Source of the DNA: Chthonomonas sp. UBA1950
GTDB lineage: Bacteria > Armatimonadota > Fimbriimonadia > Fimbriimonadales > Fimbriimonadaceae
NCBI GenBank assembly: GCA_002336105.1
Contig: DDEQ01000022.1
Location: 85,070-148,117 of the forward strand
DNA: 63,048 bases
Reading direction: 5' to 3'
The translations under genes and the position numbers were made by a program. Shown piece by piece: positions 25,362 through 33,326 of the stretch (position 1 is the stretch's first letter; each line of letters opens with the position of its first letter). The notes under the pieces were generated by a model. The model ran no database searches. It saw only the letters and a list, made by a program, of their open reading frames with translations, and was not told the DNA's origin.

Positions 25362-26636
25362 TTAGGGAGCCAGGTCACCTTCTGGCGCGGCTACTCTCTC
25401 GATCTTACCGCCTAGCGCGGTAAACGTCTCTTCGAGGTTTTCATAGCCACGATCAATCAGGTGGATGTTTCTAATAATTGTGTCGCCCTCGGCGGCGAGA
25501 CCAGCTAAAACGAGAGACGCCCCTGCGCGTAAATCGCTCGCGACGACGTTGGCACTTCGCAGCTTTTCTGTGCCTTGAATAATCGTAGCCTTCCCTGCGA
25601 GCTTGATGTTAGCTCCCATTCGGTTCAGCTCATCAACGTGGCCGATTCGAGCCTCGTAAATCGTTTCCTCGATGACACTTTCACCGTCAGCGAGGGTTAG
25701 TACTGAGCACATCGGCTGCTGCATATCGGTTGGGAAGCCCGGGAAAGGCATCGTTTTAACTCGAATACCTCTGAGACGATCATTGCTTCGAACTCGAACA
25801 CTGTCATTCGATTCGAACACTTCCGCCCCTGCCTCTCGCAGTTTGTTCACAACTGCGGTCTGATCGTCGGGCAACAGGCCGGCAACGGTGATGTCTCCCT
25901 GAGTCATCGCTGCTGCCATCATGTAGGTACCGGCTTGCATTCGATCTGCGGGAACCCGAAACTCCGTTTCCTTAACGGATTTCCGACCCGAAATCGTGAT
26001 TGTAGAGGTCCCCGCACCTTCGATGTTCGCCCCCATGCCGTTCAAGAAGGAGGCTAAGGTGAGGATTTCCGGTTCCATCGCCGCATTTTGGATGACGGTA
26101 TTGCCTTCCGCCAAAACCGCAGCGGTCATGATGTGCTGGGTCGCTCCAGCGCTCGGAAAATCGAGATAGATCTCGGCGCCTTTGAACTTGTCAACGCTTG
26201 CGTAATAGACGCCGCCTTCGAAGTCGATATTTGCGCCTAAAGCTCGAAGCCCTTTCAGGTGATAATCAACCGGACGAGCTCCAATTTTACAACCACCAGG
26301 AGCCGCGATCTTGACTTTGCCAAGACGAGCCAAAAGCGGCCCTAAAAGGAAGAACGATGTTCGGATACTGCGAACGGTCTCTTCGTCGGCATCACCTTCG
26401 AATAAATGCGAACAGTCAATAGCAAGTCGATTACCGTTCCAACTTACTTTGGCACCAAAGCGCTCAAGTAAATTTGCTTTAGTGTTCGTGTCGCTAATCT
26501 GAGGGACATTCGTCAAGACAGTCGTGCCGTCACAAAGACATACTGCCGAGAGTAACGCTAGCGAAGCGTTCTTACTGCCTCCTACTTCGACCGTGCCCTC
26601 CAGGCGACGGCCCCCTGAAACAACGAAATAACTCAT
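25362..26636 (-). CDS. murA: UDP-N-acetylglucosamine 1-carboxyvinyltransferase
   Basis: MurA transfers enolpyruvate from phosphoenolpyruvate to UDP-GlcNAc, the first committed step of peptidoglycan synthesis. The 424 residues show GGSKNASLALLSA (substrate-binding Lys22-Asn23), the catalytic Cys116 in GGCKIGARPVD, and the PADRMQAGTYM and PTDMQQPM segments. Because Cys is present rather than Asp, the enzyme should be fosfomycin-sensitive (family knowledge). It lies 88 bases downstream of rph with a hairpin in the gap, and is followed with no gap by mreB, linking precursor synthesis to cell shape. Confidence 0.97.
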   Translation of the reverse strand: MSYFVVSGGRRLEGTVEVGGSKNASLALLSAVCLCDGTTVLTNVPQISDTNTKANLLERFGAKVSWNGNRLAIDCSHLFEGDADEETVRSIRTSFFLLGPLLARLGKVKIAAPGGCKIGARPVDYHLKGLRALGANIDFEGGVYYASVDKFKGAEIYLDFPSAGATQHIMTAAVLAEGNTVIQNAAMEPEILTLASFLNGMGANIEGAGTSTITISGRKSVKETEFRVPADRMQAGTYMMAAAMTQGDITVAGLLPDDQTAVVNKLREAGAEVFESNDSVRVRSNDRLRGIRVKTMPFPGFPTDMQQPMCSVLTLADGESVIEETIYEARIGHVDELNRMGANIKLAGKATIIQGTEKLRSANVVASDLRAGASLVLAGLAAEGDTIIRNIHLIDRGYENLEETFTALGGKIERVAAPEGDLAP

Positions 26637-26641
26637 TAAAA

Positions 26642-26689
26642 CCCTCCGTCCATGGCTGGTAACTAGACCATTAGTATAGCCATAGACGG
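26642..26689 (-). promoter_or_regulatory. Hairpin between rph and murA
   Basis: CCGTCCATGGCT (26646-26657) and AGCCATAGACGG (26678-26689) form a 12-position stem with one mismatch and a 20-base loop. On the minus strand it is followed by AGGGTTTTA and then the murA ATG. It could be a weak terminator behind rph, or a leader element, since its 3' arm ends in GGACGG next to the likely AGGG ribosome-binding site. Confidence 0.5.
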
Positions 26690-26723
26690 GAAAACCTAGT
26701 GTACCGTTTCTGCGGTTATTCGA

Positions 26724-27434
26724 TCAGATATGAAGAACTGCTTTCTGAGCCGCGATCAATTCGCCGGTGCCTTTGTGAGCTAACTTCAGTAGCCTTCCCA
26801 GCGTGTCAATTGGAAATGCCTCTTTCTCGGCGGTTCCCTGAATCTCAATAAACTTGCCAGACTCAGTCATTACTACGTTCATATCTGTGTGAGCGGTGCT
26901 GTCTTCGTCGTAGTTCAGGTCGAGAACCTCGGTTCCACGAGAGATTCCGACAGAAACTGCAGCAATCGGCTCACCTAAAACGTTGTGCTTCAACATGCGG
27001 TGGTTAAGCATCCATTGAACAGCATCGTAGGTAGCAACGTAAGCAGCTGTAATCGCCGCGCATCGGGTACCGCCATCGGCGAGCAAAGCGTCGCAGTCAA
27101 GAGTGATTGTTCTTTCGCCAAGACCTTCCAAGTTGATCGCGGTGCGCATGGCCCGACCGATCAGCCTCTGAATCTCCATCGAGCGACCGTTTGGCTTCAT
27201 CAAGTCTCGCTGATTTCGCTGTCGTCCACTTCGTGGCAACATCGAGTATTCAGCCGTCAGCCATCCTTGCCCCTTTCCTTTCAGGAATGGCGGCACCCGA
27301 TCTTCAACCGTGGCGGTTACAAGCATGTGGGTGTCACCGATCTTGATAAGGCACGAACCCTCAGCAAACTTGGAGACATTTCGTTCTAGGGTAAATGGAC
27401 GAAGTTGGTCGGCAGCACGGCCGTCTGGACGCAT
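26724..27434 (-). CDS. rph: Ribonuclease PH
   Basis: This phosphate-dependent 3'-to-5' exoribonuclease trims tRNA precursors; it acts as a hexameric ring. The 236 residues match the family over the whole length: RPDGRAADQLRP start, GSCLIKIGDTHMLVTATVE, the GWLTAEYSMLPR and RNQRDLMKPNGRSMEIQRLIGR regions (shown in part), TLDCDALLADGGTR with the catalytic aspartate, and DLNYDEDSTAHTDMNVVM. It is the first gene of a minus-strand set followed by murA and mreB. Confidence 0.96.
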   Translation of the reverse strand: MRPDGRAADQLRPFTLERNVSKFAEGSCLIKIGDTHMLVTATVEDRVPPFLKGKGQGWLTAEYSMLPRSGRQRNQRDLMKPNGRSMEIQRLIGRAMRTAINLEGLGERTITLDCDALLADGGTRCAAITAAYVATYDAVQWMLNHRMLKHNVLGEPIAAVSVGISRGTEVLDLNYDEDSTAHTDMNVVMTESGKFIEIQGTAEKEAFPIDTLGRLLKLAHKGTGELIAAQKAVLHI

Positions 27435-27474
27435 GCCTATATGCTACCGACTCTTTCACATCACCTTCATCATT

Positions 27475-28893
27475 CTATGGGTTGGGCACCCACTTTGCGT
27501 GTCCATCGGCATAAATCACAGCCCTACCCCCTGGCCCTTCTTTATATCCAAGTTCAGTGCTGGCGGGATTCTCAATTCCAGTCATTGACCCACCGGCAAA
27601 TGTGTAAACAAAACCATCTAGTAACCTGGAGTTCCTGAGGTATGGATCCAGAGCAGATTGCCAGTCAGAATCCTTACTAGGGAATTTATCATCGTTATCG
27701 GTGCCGAACATGATCAGGCCCAGTCCGACCTGCTTGACATCGGAAAGTAAGTCGCTCTTTTGAGCCGCTTTTTTGAGTTCAGCAAAGACATCGGCTGGAA
27801 TGTGAACGATGTTTCGGACCACAGCTGCTCCTTGAAAGCGGAATGCCGTAGCAGTTGCTTGGTCATTTAGGACCCCTTGATCGCCATCCGTTGTTAGGTT
27901 GACCGAATCGCCTGATTTAGCAGTTTTTTGGGTGAGAACCACCACCTTTGCGTTTGACTTGTCTTTGAGCTTTTGTTGTGCGTCGATTACGATGACTTCG
28001 TCTTGAGACGGTTTGCTCTCGAAAACCGGTTTTGTCGCCATCTTCTGCACCGCTAGCGTTGTCGGATTAATCGAATACCAACTCGAGACGTTTTTATTAT
28101 TTATTCGCTCTTTCGTCGCACAACATACAACTCCGCTTTGCGACCATATGCACCCAACGACCGTTGATGGGGGGAGATTAATCGAGTTCGTTGACCCGCC
28201 GGACGGTTTATAAAACTTCAGAGAAAGCTGGCGAAGCACCGGAATGGGAGCACTTCGAACATCGCCACCAGCTCCTGGAGGTGGACCAACGACCGTAGCG
28301 GCCGAGCCAGGTCCGTAGTAGGTTGGGGCCGGAATGCTGGAGTCGGTTTCAATCGCAAGAAAATCTTGCGTCAGGGACAAAACAGGCGTATCCCGATTTG
28401 GAACATAAGGAATCGTTCTTTGTGCGCCTGAGCTCGCCGTCACCAACACCAGATTGTTCGCTAGATTAACATCATTTGAGTTCTTCGTGATCGCAAGAAC
28501 ACAAACATCAGACTTTGCAAACCAGCCGAATGGGGAAACCTGCAATTTATCCCCCGGATACGAGAAAATTGTTTTTGCCTTTCGGGCGACATTGTCCCAG
28601 ATAATGATCTCGGATTTTGGCATCGGGATTGTATTTGGGGTTGCCGTCTTCGAAACGATCTGAACGAACTGCTGGTCGTTTAAGCTAAGAACCTGGCGAC
28701 TCACCAACAAGTAACGTCCGCTTGGCGACCAACTCATCGACTCGACTTGTGGACCGCATACGACTTCTGCCGGGGTTGCCCCAACTGCATCTTTTGCACC
28801 AAGCACAAAGTCATGGACAGTCTGAGCCTGAGAAGTCGCACAAAGAATGAGCCACGCAATAACGCCGATCTGCCTCATACGCTGATGACGCAA
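27475..28893 (-). CDS. Secreted propeller-like protein with pseudopilin-type C-terminal tail
   Basis: This 472-residue protein has a signal peptide (residues about 8-23, cleavage after SQAQ). The body has WD40/TolB-like repeats (SWSPSGRYLLVSRQ near 55, VSPFGWFAKSDVCVLA, CIWSQSGVVCCA). The last 90 residues resemble the C-terminal part of DUF1559/H-X9-DG pseudopilins: a helix ending in GLIMFGTDNDDKFPS, a DPYLRN segment and a final YADGHAKWVPNP. The usual N-terminal prepilin methylation site is missing. A paralogue with the same architecture lies at 52926-54251. Function unknown. The ATG at 28893 could be replaced by an internal ATG six residues later. Confidence 0.72.
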   Translation of the reverse strand: MRHQRMRQIGVIAWLILCATSQAQTVHDFVLGAKDAVGATPAEVVCGPQVESMSWSPSGRYLLVSRQVLSLNDQQFVQIVSKTATPNTIPMPKSEIIIWDNVARKAKTIFSYPGDKLQVSPFGWFAKSDVCVLAITKNSNDVNLANNLVLVTASSGAQRTIPYVPNRDTPVLSLTQDFLAIETDSSIPAPTYYGPGSAATVVGPPPGAGGDVRSAPIPVLRQLSLKFYKPSGGSTNSINLPPSTVVGCIWSQSGVVCCATKERINNKNVSSWYSINPTTLAVQKMATKPVFESKPSQDEVIVIDAQQKLKDKSNAKVVVLTQKTAKSGDSVNLTTDGDQGVLNDQATATAFRFQGAAVVRNIVHIPADVFAELKKAAQKSDLLSDVKQVGLGLIMFGTDNDDKFPSKDSDWQSALDPYLRNSRLLDGFVYTFAGGSMTGIENPASTELGYKEGPGGRAVIYADGHAKWVPNP

Positions 28894-28912
28894 TAAGGCT
28901 GAAAAAAATTCG

Positions 28913-29506
28913 CTATTCCTGCGCTTTTGTCCCAGATGGGATTTCGACCTTACTTCCGGGTCTTATACCGAGTTTAGATGCCGTACCTCGCTTTAACTCC
29001 ACGACCCACAGATAGTCCCCAGCCGGTGCCACAGAATCTCTGTTAAAGGGTTTGCCATCGCCAACATTTAACACTTGTTTGTCGGGGTTAACGTAAATGA
29101 TATCAAGGCCTAGCGGGCAATTCGCCATCCAAAACCCGTGTTCACCATCGTTCTTTTGGAGATCCTTGAAGACGAAAAGCATTCCCTCATTCTCTTTCAC
29201 GTCTTTGTCCACAAGGAACATCATTCCTTCGGCGCGCTTGCTCTCAGTGTCCATGAGCCACGCCTGAATCGGGTGACCGTTGACCTTGATCGGTACAACT
29301 TTTAGATCCTTGAGCTGATGTATTCGGTTAGCGTTGTCGGTCGACTTCGCTGTTTGACTCACTGGCGGTGCGGTCGGAGCTGGCGTTGTTGCAGTTTTCG
29401 TCCGCTCAGGAATCTTGTCCGACGGCTTCGGCTCGGCGACAGTTGTATTCGTTGATGTCGAAGAACATCCGGCGAGGACGACTAAACACATCCAACCCCA
29501 TTTCAT
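28913..29506 (-). CDS. DUF192 lipoprotein
   Basis: This 197-residue protein has a short lipoprotein signal with Cys14 (LVLAGC), a Thr/Pro-rich linker of about 50 residues, then a DUF192 domain (about 75-190). The domain shows the hallmark SKRAEGMMFLVDKD, EGMLFVFKD, FWMANCPLGLDIIYVN and the closing ASKLGIRPGSKVEI. DUF192 proteins are widespread, small, beta-rich and of unknown biochemical role. The start codon overlaps the leuD stop by four bases (ATGA), so it is translated with leuD, a link for which I have no functional explanation. Confidence 0.88.
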   Translation of the reverse strand: MKWGWMCLVVLAGCSSTSTNTTVAEPKPSDKIPERTKTATTPAPTAPPVSQTAKSTDNANRIHQLKDLKVVPIKVNGHPIQAWLMDTESKRAEGMMFLVDKDVKENEGMLFVFKDLQKNDGEHGFWMANCPLGLDIIYVNPDKQVLNVGDGKPFNRDSVAPAGDYLWVVELKRGTASKLGIRPGSKVEIPSGTKAQE

Positions 29507-30117
29507 CGAGTCACCGTCTCCTTAGCCTCATAAGCACTAATCTGGTCAGCATATCGAAGCGTGGTGCCGATGAGGTCAAGGCCTTCGACTAACGCATGCT
29601 TTGTCGCGGAATTGATCTCAAACCGAACTTCGGTGTTGTCAAAGGTAATTGTCTGACTCGGAAGATCGATCTTTACTTCAGAGCCTGAGCCCAAATCGGC
29701 AACTTTCGAGTGACTTTCTGTAGGCAATTCGATCAGAAGAAGCCCGCAATTGGCAGCGTTTTGTCGAAAGATATCGGAATATCCTGGTGCGTCCGGCTTT
29801 CGGTGAGAGATAACAGCTTTATATCCAGCCTGTTGTAACGCCCAAACCGCATGTTCGCGCGACGAACCGCAGCCGAAGTTGTTACCAACTACAAGAATCG
29901 TGGAATCCTTCGCACCTGCTTTGTCAAGCGCGAAGTCGGCTCCGCGAACGTCATTGAAAAGCAATTCGCCGTATCCTGACTTCGAAACTCTTGATAGAAA
30001 TCGCGCAGGCATAATGCGATCCGTATCGATGTTGTCGTCAGCGATTACCGCGATTTTGCCGGAATACGTCGTGAAACCTTCCACAACTATCAGTTTGGCA
30101 TAGGAAATGCCGTTCAA
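29503..30117 (-). CDS. leuD: 3-Isopropylmalate dehydratase small subunit
   Basis: This subunit works with LeuC to isomerise 2- to 3-isopropylmalate in leucine synthesis. The swivel domain is shown by DDNIDTDRIMPARFL (near 27-41), GNNFGCGSSREHAVWAL (active-site Ser-Arg), and SDIFRQNAANCGLL. The length of 204 residues is a little above the archaeal-type enzymes of about 165. The first codon is TTG at 30117 with no clear ribosome-binding site; an in-frame GTG 12 residues later (MEGFTTYSGK) is an alternative. leuC is not in the window. Homoaconitase-type small subunits are similar and cannot be excluded. Confidence 0.9.
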   Translation of the reverse strand: MNGISYAKLIVVEGFTTYSGKIAVIADDNIDTDRIMPARFLSRVSKSGYGELLFNDVRGADFALDKAGAKDSTILVVGNNFGCGSSREHAVWALQQAGYKAVISHRKPDAPGYSDIFRQNAANCGLLLIELPTESHSKVADLGSGSEVKIDLPSQTITFDNTEVRFEINSATKHALVEGLDLIGTTLRYADQISAYEAKETVTR

Positions 30118-30165
30118 CCCAAGGGGAGTTTATATTCGGTCCGCGTCAACCTGCAAACCGATCAT

Positions 30166-30202
30166 ATTGGCCCATTCAAGATTGAATGGGCCAATTCTTT
30201 TT
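30166..30202 (+). terminator. Strong plus-strand terminator with no obvious upstream gene
   Basis: ATTGGCCCATTCAA (30166-30179) and TTGAATGGGCCAAT (30182-30195) are perfect 14-base inverted repeats followed by TCTTTTT (to 30202). The polarity is plus. It lies just outside the 5' end of leuD, which is on the other strand, and 224 bases before the HEAT-repeat gene. It therefore ends either a short antisense or small RNA, or the leader of the HEAT gene. Confidence 0.8.
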
Positions 30203-30224
30203 GACAGAGAGCTAATATGGAGTG

Positions 30225-30380
30225 CTATGCAGCTCGATTGCTAAACATCCGATCGTCTGGCTCCTCTAGGGGCTTTGCGATTACGGAGACTGAACAATAG
30301 AACAGCGCAGCAACTACCAGATATCCTAGTAACAGCGTTGTTAACATCATAATATTCGTTGGTAGTTTTACTGATTTCAC
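30225..30380 (-). CDS. Possible small membrane protein
   Basis: This reading frame of 51 residues from the GTG at 30380 (a GAGGTGG precedes it) has a basic N-terminus, one membrane segment (TTLLLGYLVVAALFYCSVSV) and a polar tail KPLEEPDDRMFSNRAA. That is a sensible layout for a small inner-membrane protein. No family is recognised. It lies in the 308-base interval between leuD and the HEAT gene, which otherwise holds only the terminator at 30166-30202. It could also be a chance frame; a longer form from GTG 30425 exists. Confidence 0.35.
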   Translation of the reverse strand: MKSVKLPTNIMMLTTLLLGYLVVAALFYCSVSVIAKPLEEPDDRMFSNRAA

Positions 30381-30425
30381 TACCACCTCTGGATATCGAT
30401 ACGTCAAAATTGCGTTAGGAAACAC

Positions 30426-31670
30426 ATGAGCGGGACCAAAGCCGGTCGAAAAACAAGCCGAATGGCGCGCACCATTCGTTCTCTCATCTACATGGGCACT
30501 ATCGGAACGGTGCTCACTGTCTATAGCTCCTATTCGTCGCGTCAGGATGTTCTTGCCGCCACCGGGCCAGTTGGAGAGTCACAACGTCAGTTCTTTATCG
30601 TTGCGGCCACCCGTCCCGACATCACGACTTTTTTTAAAAGGCTCACGCATGAACAGCGGATGAAGATGTCCGAAAACATCGGCCACTACACAGATTCAAA
30701 GTTGGCTAGCTTGGTTGGACAACTTTTGGCTGATTTCGACGCAGATGCACGCTTAGTTCTAACTACGGCGCTCAAAGGAATTGGACACAAACACCCTTCT
30801 GCAGTGGCGGAACAACTCAAACAGAAAGGCAGTTTTCAAACCCTGGCGGTCGCCGCAGCGCTGAAAGACATCGGACCGTCGGTCATTCCAGATGTCATTG
30901 CACAACTGAAGGTTGGCGATGCTAGACCGAACGCAATAGCGTTTCTTGTTGGTTCGGGAGAGATTTCAGTCGGACCACTTCTCGCGAAACTGTCAGACAC
31001 GGACAAAGATGTTCGCTTAGCGGCAGCCGATGCGCTAGGCAAGTTAAGAGCCCATGAAGCATCGCAACCCTTAACAGACCGGTATCAGAATTCGACAGGT
31101 GATGAAAAGTTAGGCTACCTAACTGCCCTCTCTGGCATTGGCGACCGACGCAACGAGCAGCTAATGGCAAAGGTCTTAACCGACGAAGCGGTTCCGACGC
31201 CGCAGAGAGCGCAAGCTGCTCTTGGCCTCGGACGAATCGCAAGCCTTTCTGCCACGAAGGTCTTGTGGGATTTAGCCGATGACGATGACTCTGTGCTTCG
31301 TCAGGCAACCATCACCGCACTACAGCTTTGTGGGGACACCGCGCTTATCGATGCCAAAGGTTCGAAACGAACGATTTTAGCGGTCGCAAGTGGAATCAAT
31401 TCGACGCTAGCGGATAGCAACATTCGTAGTCTATTGAAAGACTCTGATCTAGGCATCGATGCAATCCAAGCTGCTGCGAATCGCCCCAGTCTTACTTCTG
31501 AAGTTAGCCAATTGCTCTCTCATCTCGACCGAAACAAAGACGGTGACCGAATTGACGCTTGTGTACAAACACTATTAACGACCGATCAGGGCCGAACCAT
31601 CATTAAGAGCTTAGAAGGTGACGATTCGTTGAAGGGGTTCGTTTTGAGGCGAACCAGTAAGCAATCGTAG
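30426..31670 (+). CDS. HEAT-repeat protein with N-terminal membrane anchor
   Basis: This 414-residue protein starts with a basic segment (KAGRKTSRMARTIR) and a hydrophobic stretch at about 20-36, which fits a type II membrane anchor. The rest is alpha-helical HEAT/PBS-lyase repeats (DVRLAAADALGKLRAHEA near 200, QRAQAALGLGRIAS near 260, VLRQATITALQLCG). AGGAA lies six bases upstream of the ATG at 30426. No catalytic motif is seen. Such repeats bind protein partners; the role here is unknown. Its 3' end nearly meets the convergent gene at 31677, with six bases between. Confidence 0.72.
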   Translation: MSGTKAGRKTSRMARTIRSLIYMGTIGTVLTVYSSYSSRQDVLAATGPVGESQRQFFIVAATRPDITTFFKRLTHEQRMKMSENIGHYTDSKLASLVGQLLADFDADARLVLTTALKGIGHKHPSAVAEQLKQKGSFQTLAVAAALKDIGPSVIPDVIAQLKVGDARPNAIAFLVGSGEISVGPLLAKLSDTDKDVRLAAADALGKLRAHEASQPLTDRYQNSTGDEKLGYLTALSGIGDRRNEQLMAKVLTDEAVPTPQRAQAALGLGRIASLSATKVLWDLADDDDSVLRQATITALQLCGDTALIDAKGSKRTILAVASGINSTLADSNIRSLLKDSDLGIDAIQAAANRPSLTSEVSQLLSHLDRNKDGDRIDACVQTLLTTDQGRTIIKSLEGDDSLKGFVLRRTSKQS

Positions 31671-31676
31671 ACTAGC

Positions 31677-33305
31677 CTATTTTGCGTTTAGAACGTCCTC
31701 AAACTGCTTTCGGATTTCTTCAGAAAGTCTGAGATAAGGCACTTCATTAGGTGACCCAACGAATTCGATGCGAGCGAAACCGGTCTCAACCGGTTCATTG
31801 CTTCTGCGGATATGGCGAATGAAAAGCTTCACCTTGGTTTGGGACGCAACGCGATATTTGGGTTCTGTCCCAAGCTTTAGCTTAAGGTCATTGTAATGAA
31901 TGGCGGATTGATCTACAGTTGCAACTGGGTGTAAGAAATCTTGTTTATTGACGAGCACCGGTTCTGTATTGATTTGAGCGGAAAGTGAAAGATCTTTCGC
32001 GCTTAAACTGTCCCAGAATCCTGGGTCCGACGTCTCTACGTCTAACCGATTGCGAGAATGAAGAAGCAAGTATACGAGAGAGCTGAATGCCAGAGTACTG
32101 AGTCGTGATCCACTGAAACTCTTCCCAGAATTCAGTAAAGCCCAGTCTGACTTATTAAGCGAACTATATAGCCGGATGTTTAACGGATAATCCGCGGCGT
32201 AATTCGGATCAAGCCCAATGCCAGCCAAGACGAAAATTTCTGAGGTCATCCATGTCTCAATAGAAGACGGAGCCTGGGTCGCGATGAAATTAGCATGTGC
32301 TTCAATATCGATGAGCCCGTTGGCTTTTTGATACTTGATGAGTTTTTCGATGCTTGCTCTATTGAATTGAGTCTTTGAATAACGTTCGCGGGCAGGTAGT
32401 AAGCCAACAAGTACCCCATCTTCGATAACCCACCTTACTGATCCTCCAGTTGCCTTCAAAACATCTTGGACCTTGAGTTCAAGCAGATTCGGTCTATTAG
32501 TTAAAGAAAATAAAACCCCATCTGGACAAGCCATGACTAGGTCTTTAGAAATCGCCCTACTAAGCGGCTTCATTCTGCTACTTACAATGAGTGCGGTCAG
32601 ATCTCCTTTTGATAAGTCGCTCCAGTTAGCATCTAGCTTCGGCGGGTTATCCATGTATCTCAAAGCGGATTTGAGATCACTTTCCGAGTAAACCTTCTTG
32701 TCAATTTCCGAGCCTAGTGCATCAAGGACGGGCCGTGCAACACCAGTAAGGTCCACAAACTCCAACTTTGGAGTTAATTGGGAACCCGAACGATTAATCT
32801 CTAATCTTGATCCAAACGTGAAATAGGCAAGCTTGTTAACTAGGATTGTTGGATCTTCATTCCTGGATTTGGCGAATTTTGCGATAGCTTCCGGCGGAAT
32901 TTGACTGACTCCCCTCCCATCCAGCGAAAAACGCAAAGTCTTTCCAGGCGTAAGATCATACAAAGTGTTTGTCGGAATGAGCTTAAGGTATTCGTCGTCT
33001 CTCGTTGCTTCGAGCCACTGCTTCGCAAATATGGCTTTATCCTCGGTTTCATCTTGCTTAACAAAAGATAGCCGAAGGGATTGGCCATTCTTAAACCATT
33101 CCGCTCTGAGGGCTTTCGCAACCAACTTCTCGATTCGTACTGGATCTCCCGACTTTACAGATACGAAAACGGCGTAATCACGCAAATCGCCGGGACTGTG
33201 AATGACACCGGTTGCCGCTGACAATTGCCGACAAAGCTCGGGAAGGCTATATCCACCAGGGGCAAAGGTTGGCTGCACTAACGAAAGAGCTAATAGTGTA
33301 AGCAT
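31677..33305 (-). CDS. Secreted protein, tandem paralogue B, STN-like N-terminal domain
   Basis: This 542-residue protein has a short signal peptide (residues 1-12) and an N-terminal region of about 75 residues (GYSLPELCRQLSAATGVIH, then VFVSVKSGDPVRIEKLVAKA) that resembles the STN domain of secretins and TonB receptors. The remaining 430 residues are an unknown alpha/beta region ending in a VGSPNEVPYLRLSEEIRKQ segment. It is a tandem duplicate of the gene at 33327-35036. Residues about 12-90 are nearly identical between the two, while the rest is clearly diverged. It lies 21 bases downstream of that copy, in the same direction. Function unknown; no membrane beta-barrel is apparent. Confidence 0.72.
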   Translation of the reverse strand: MLTLLALSLVQPTFAPGGYSLPELCRQLSAATGVIHSPGDLRDYAVFVSVKSGDPVRIEKLVAKALRAEWFKNGQSLRLSFVKQDETEDKAIFAKQWLEATRDDEYLKLIPTNTLYDLTPGKTLRFSLDGRGVSQIPPEAIAKFAKSRNEDPTILVNKLAYFTFGSRLEINRSGSQLTPKLEFVDLTGVARPVLDALGSEIDKKVYSESDLKSALRYMDNPPKLDANWSDLSKGDLTALIVSSRMKPLSRAISKDLVMACPDGVLFSLTNRPNLLELKVQDVLKATGGSVRWVIEDGVLVGLLPARERYSKTQFNRASIEKLIKYQKANGLIDIEAHANFIATQAPSSIETWMTSEIFVLAGIGLDPNYAADYPLNIRLYSSLNKSDWALLNSGKSFSGSRLSTLAFSSLVYLLLHSRNRLDVETSDPGFWDSLSAKDLSLSAQINTEPVLVNKQDFLHPVATVDQSAIHYNDLKLKLGTEPKYRVASQTKVKLFIRHIRRSNEPVETGFARIEFVGSPNEVPYLRLSEEIRKQFEDVLNAK

Positions 33306-33326
33306 AATAACCTTTTATTTAGTCAT

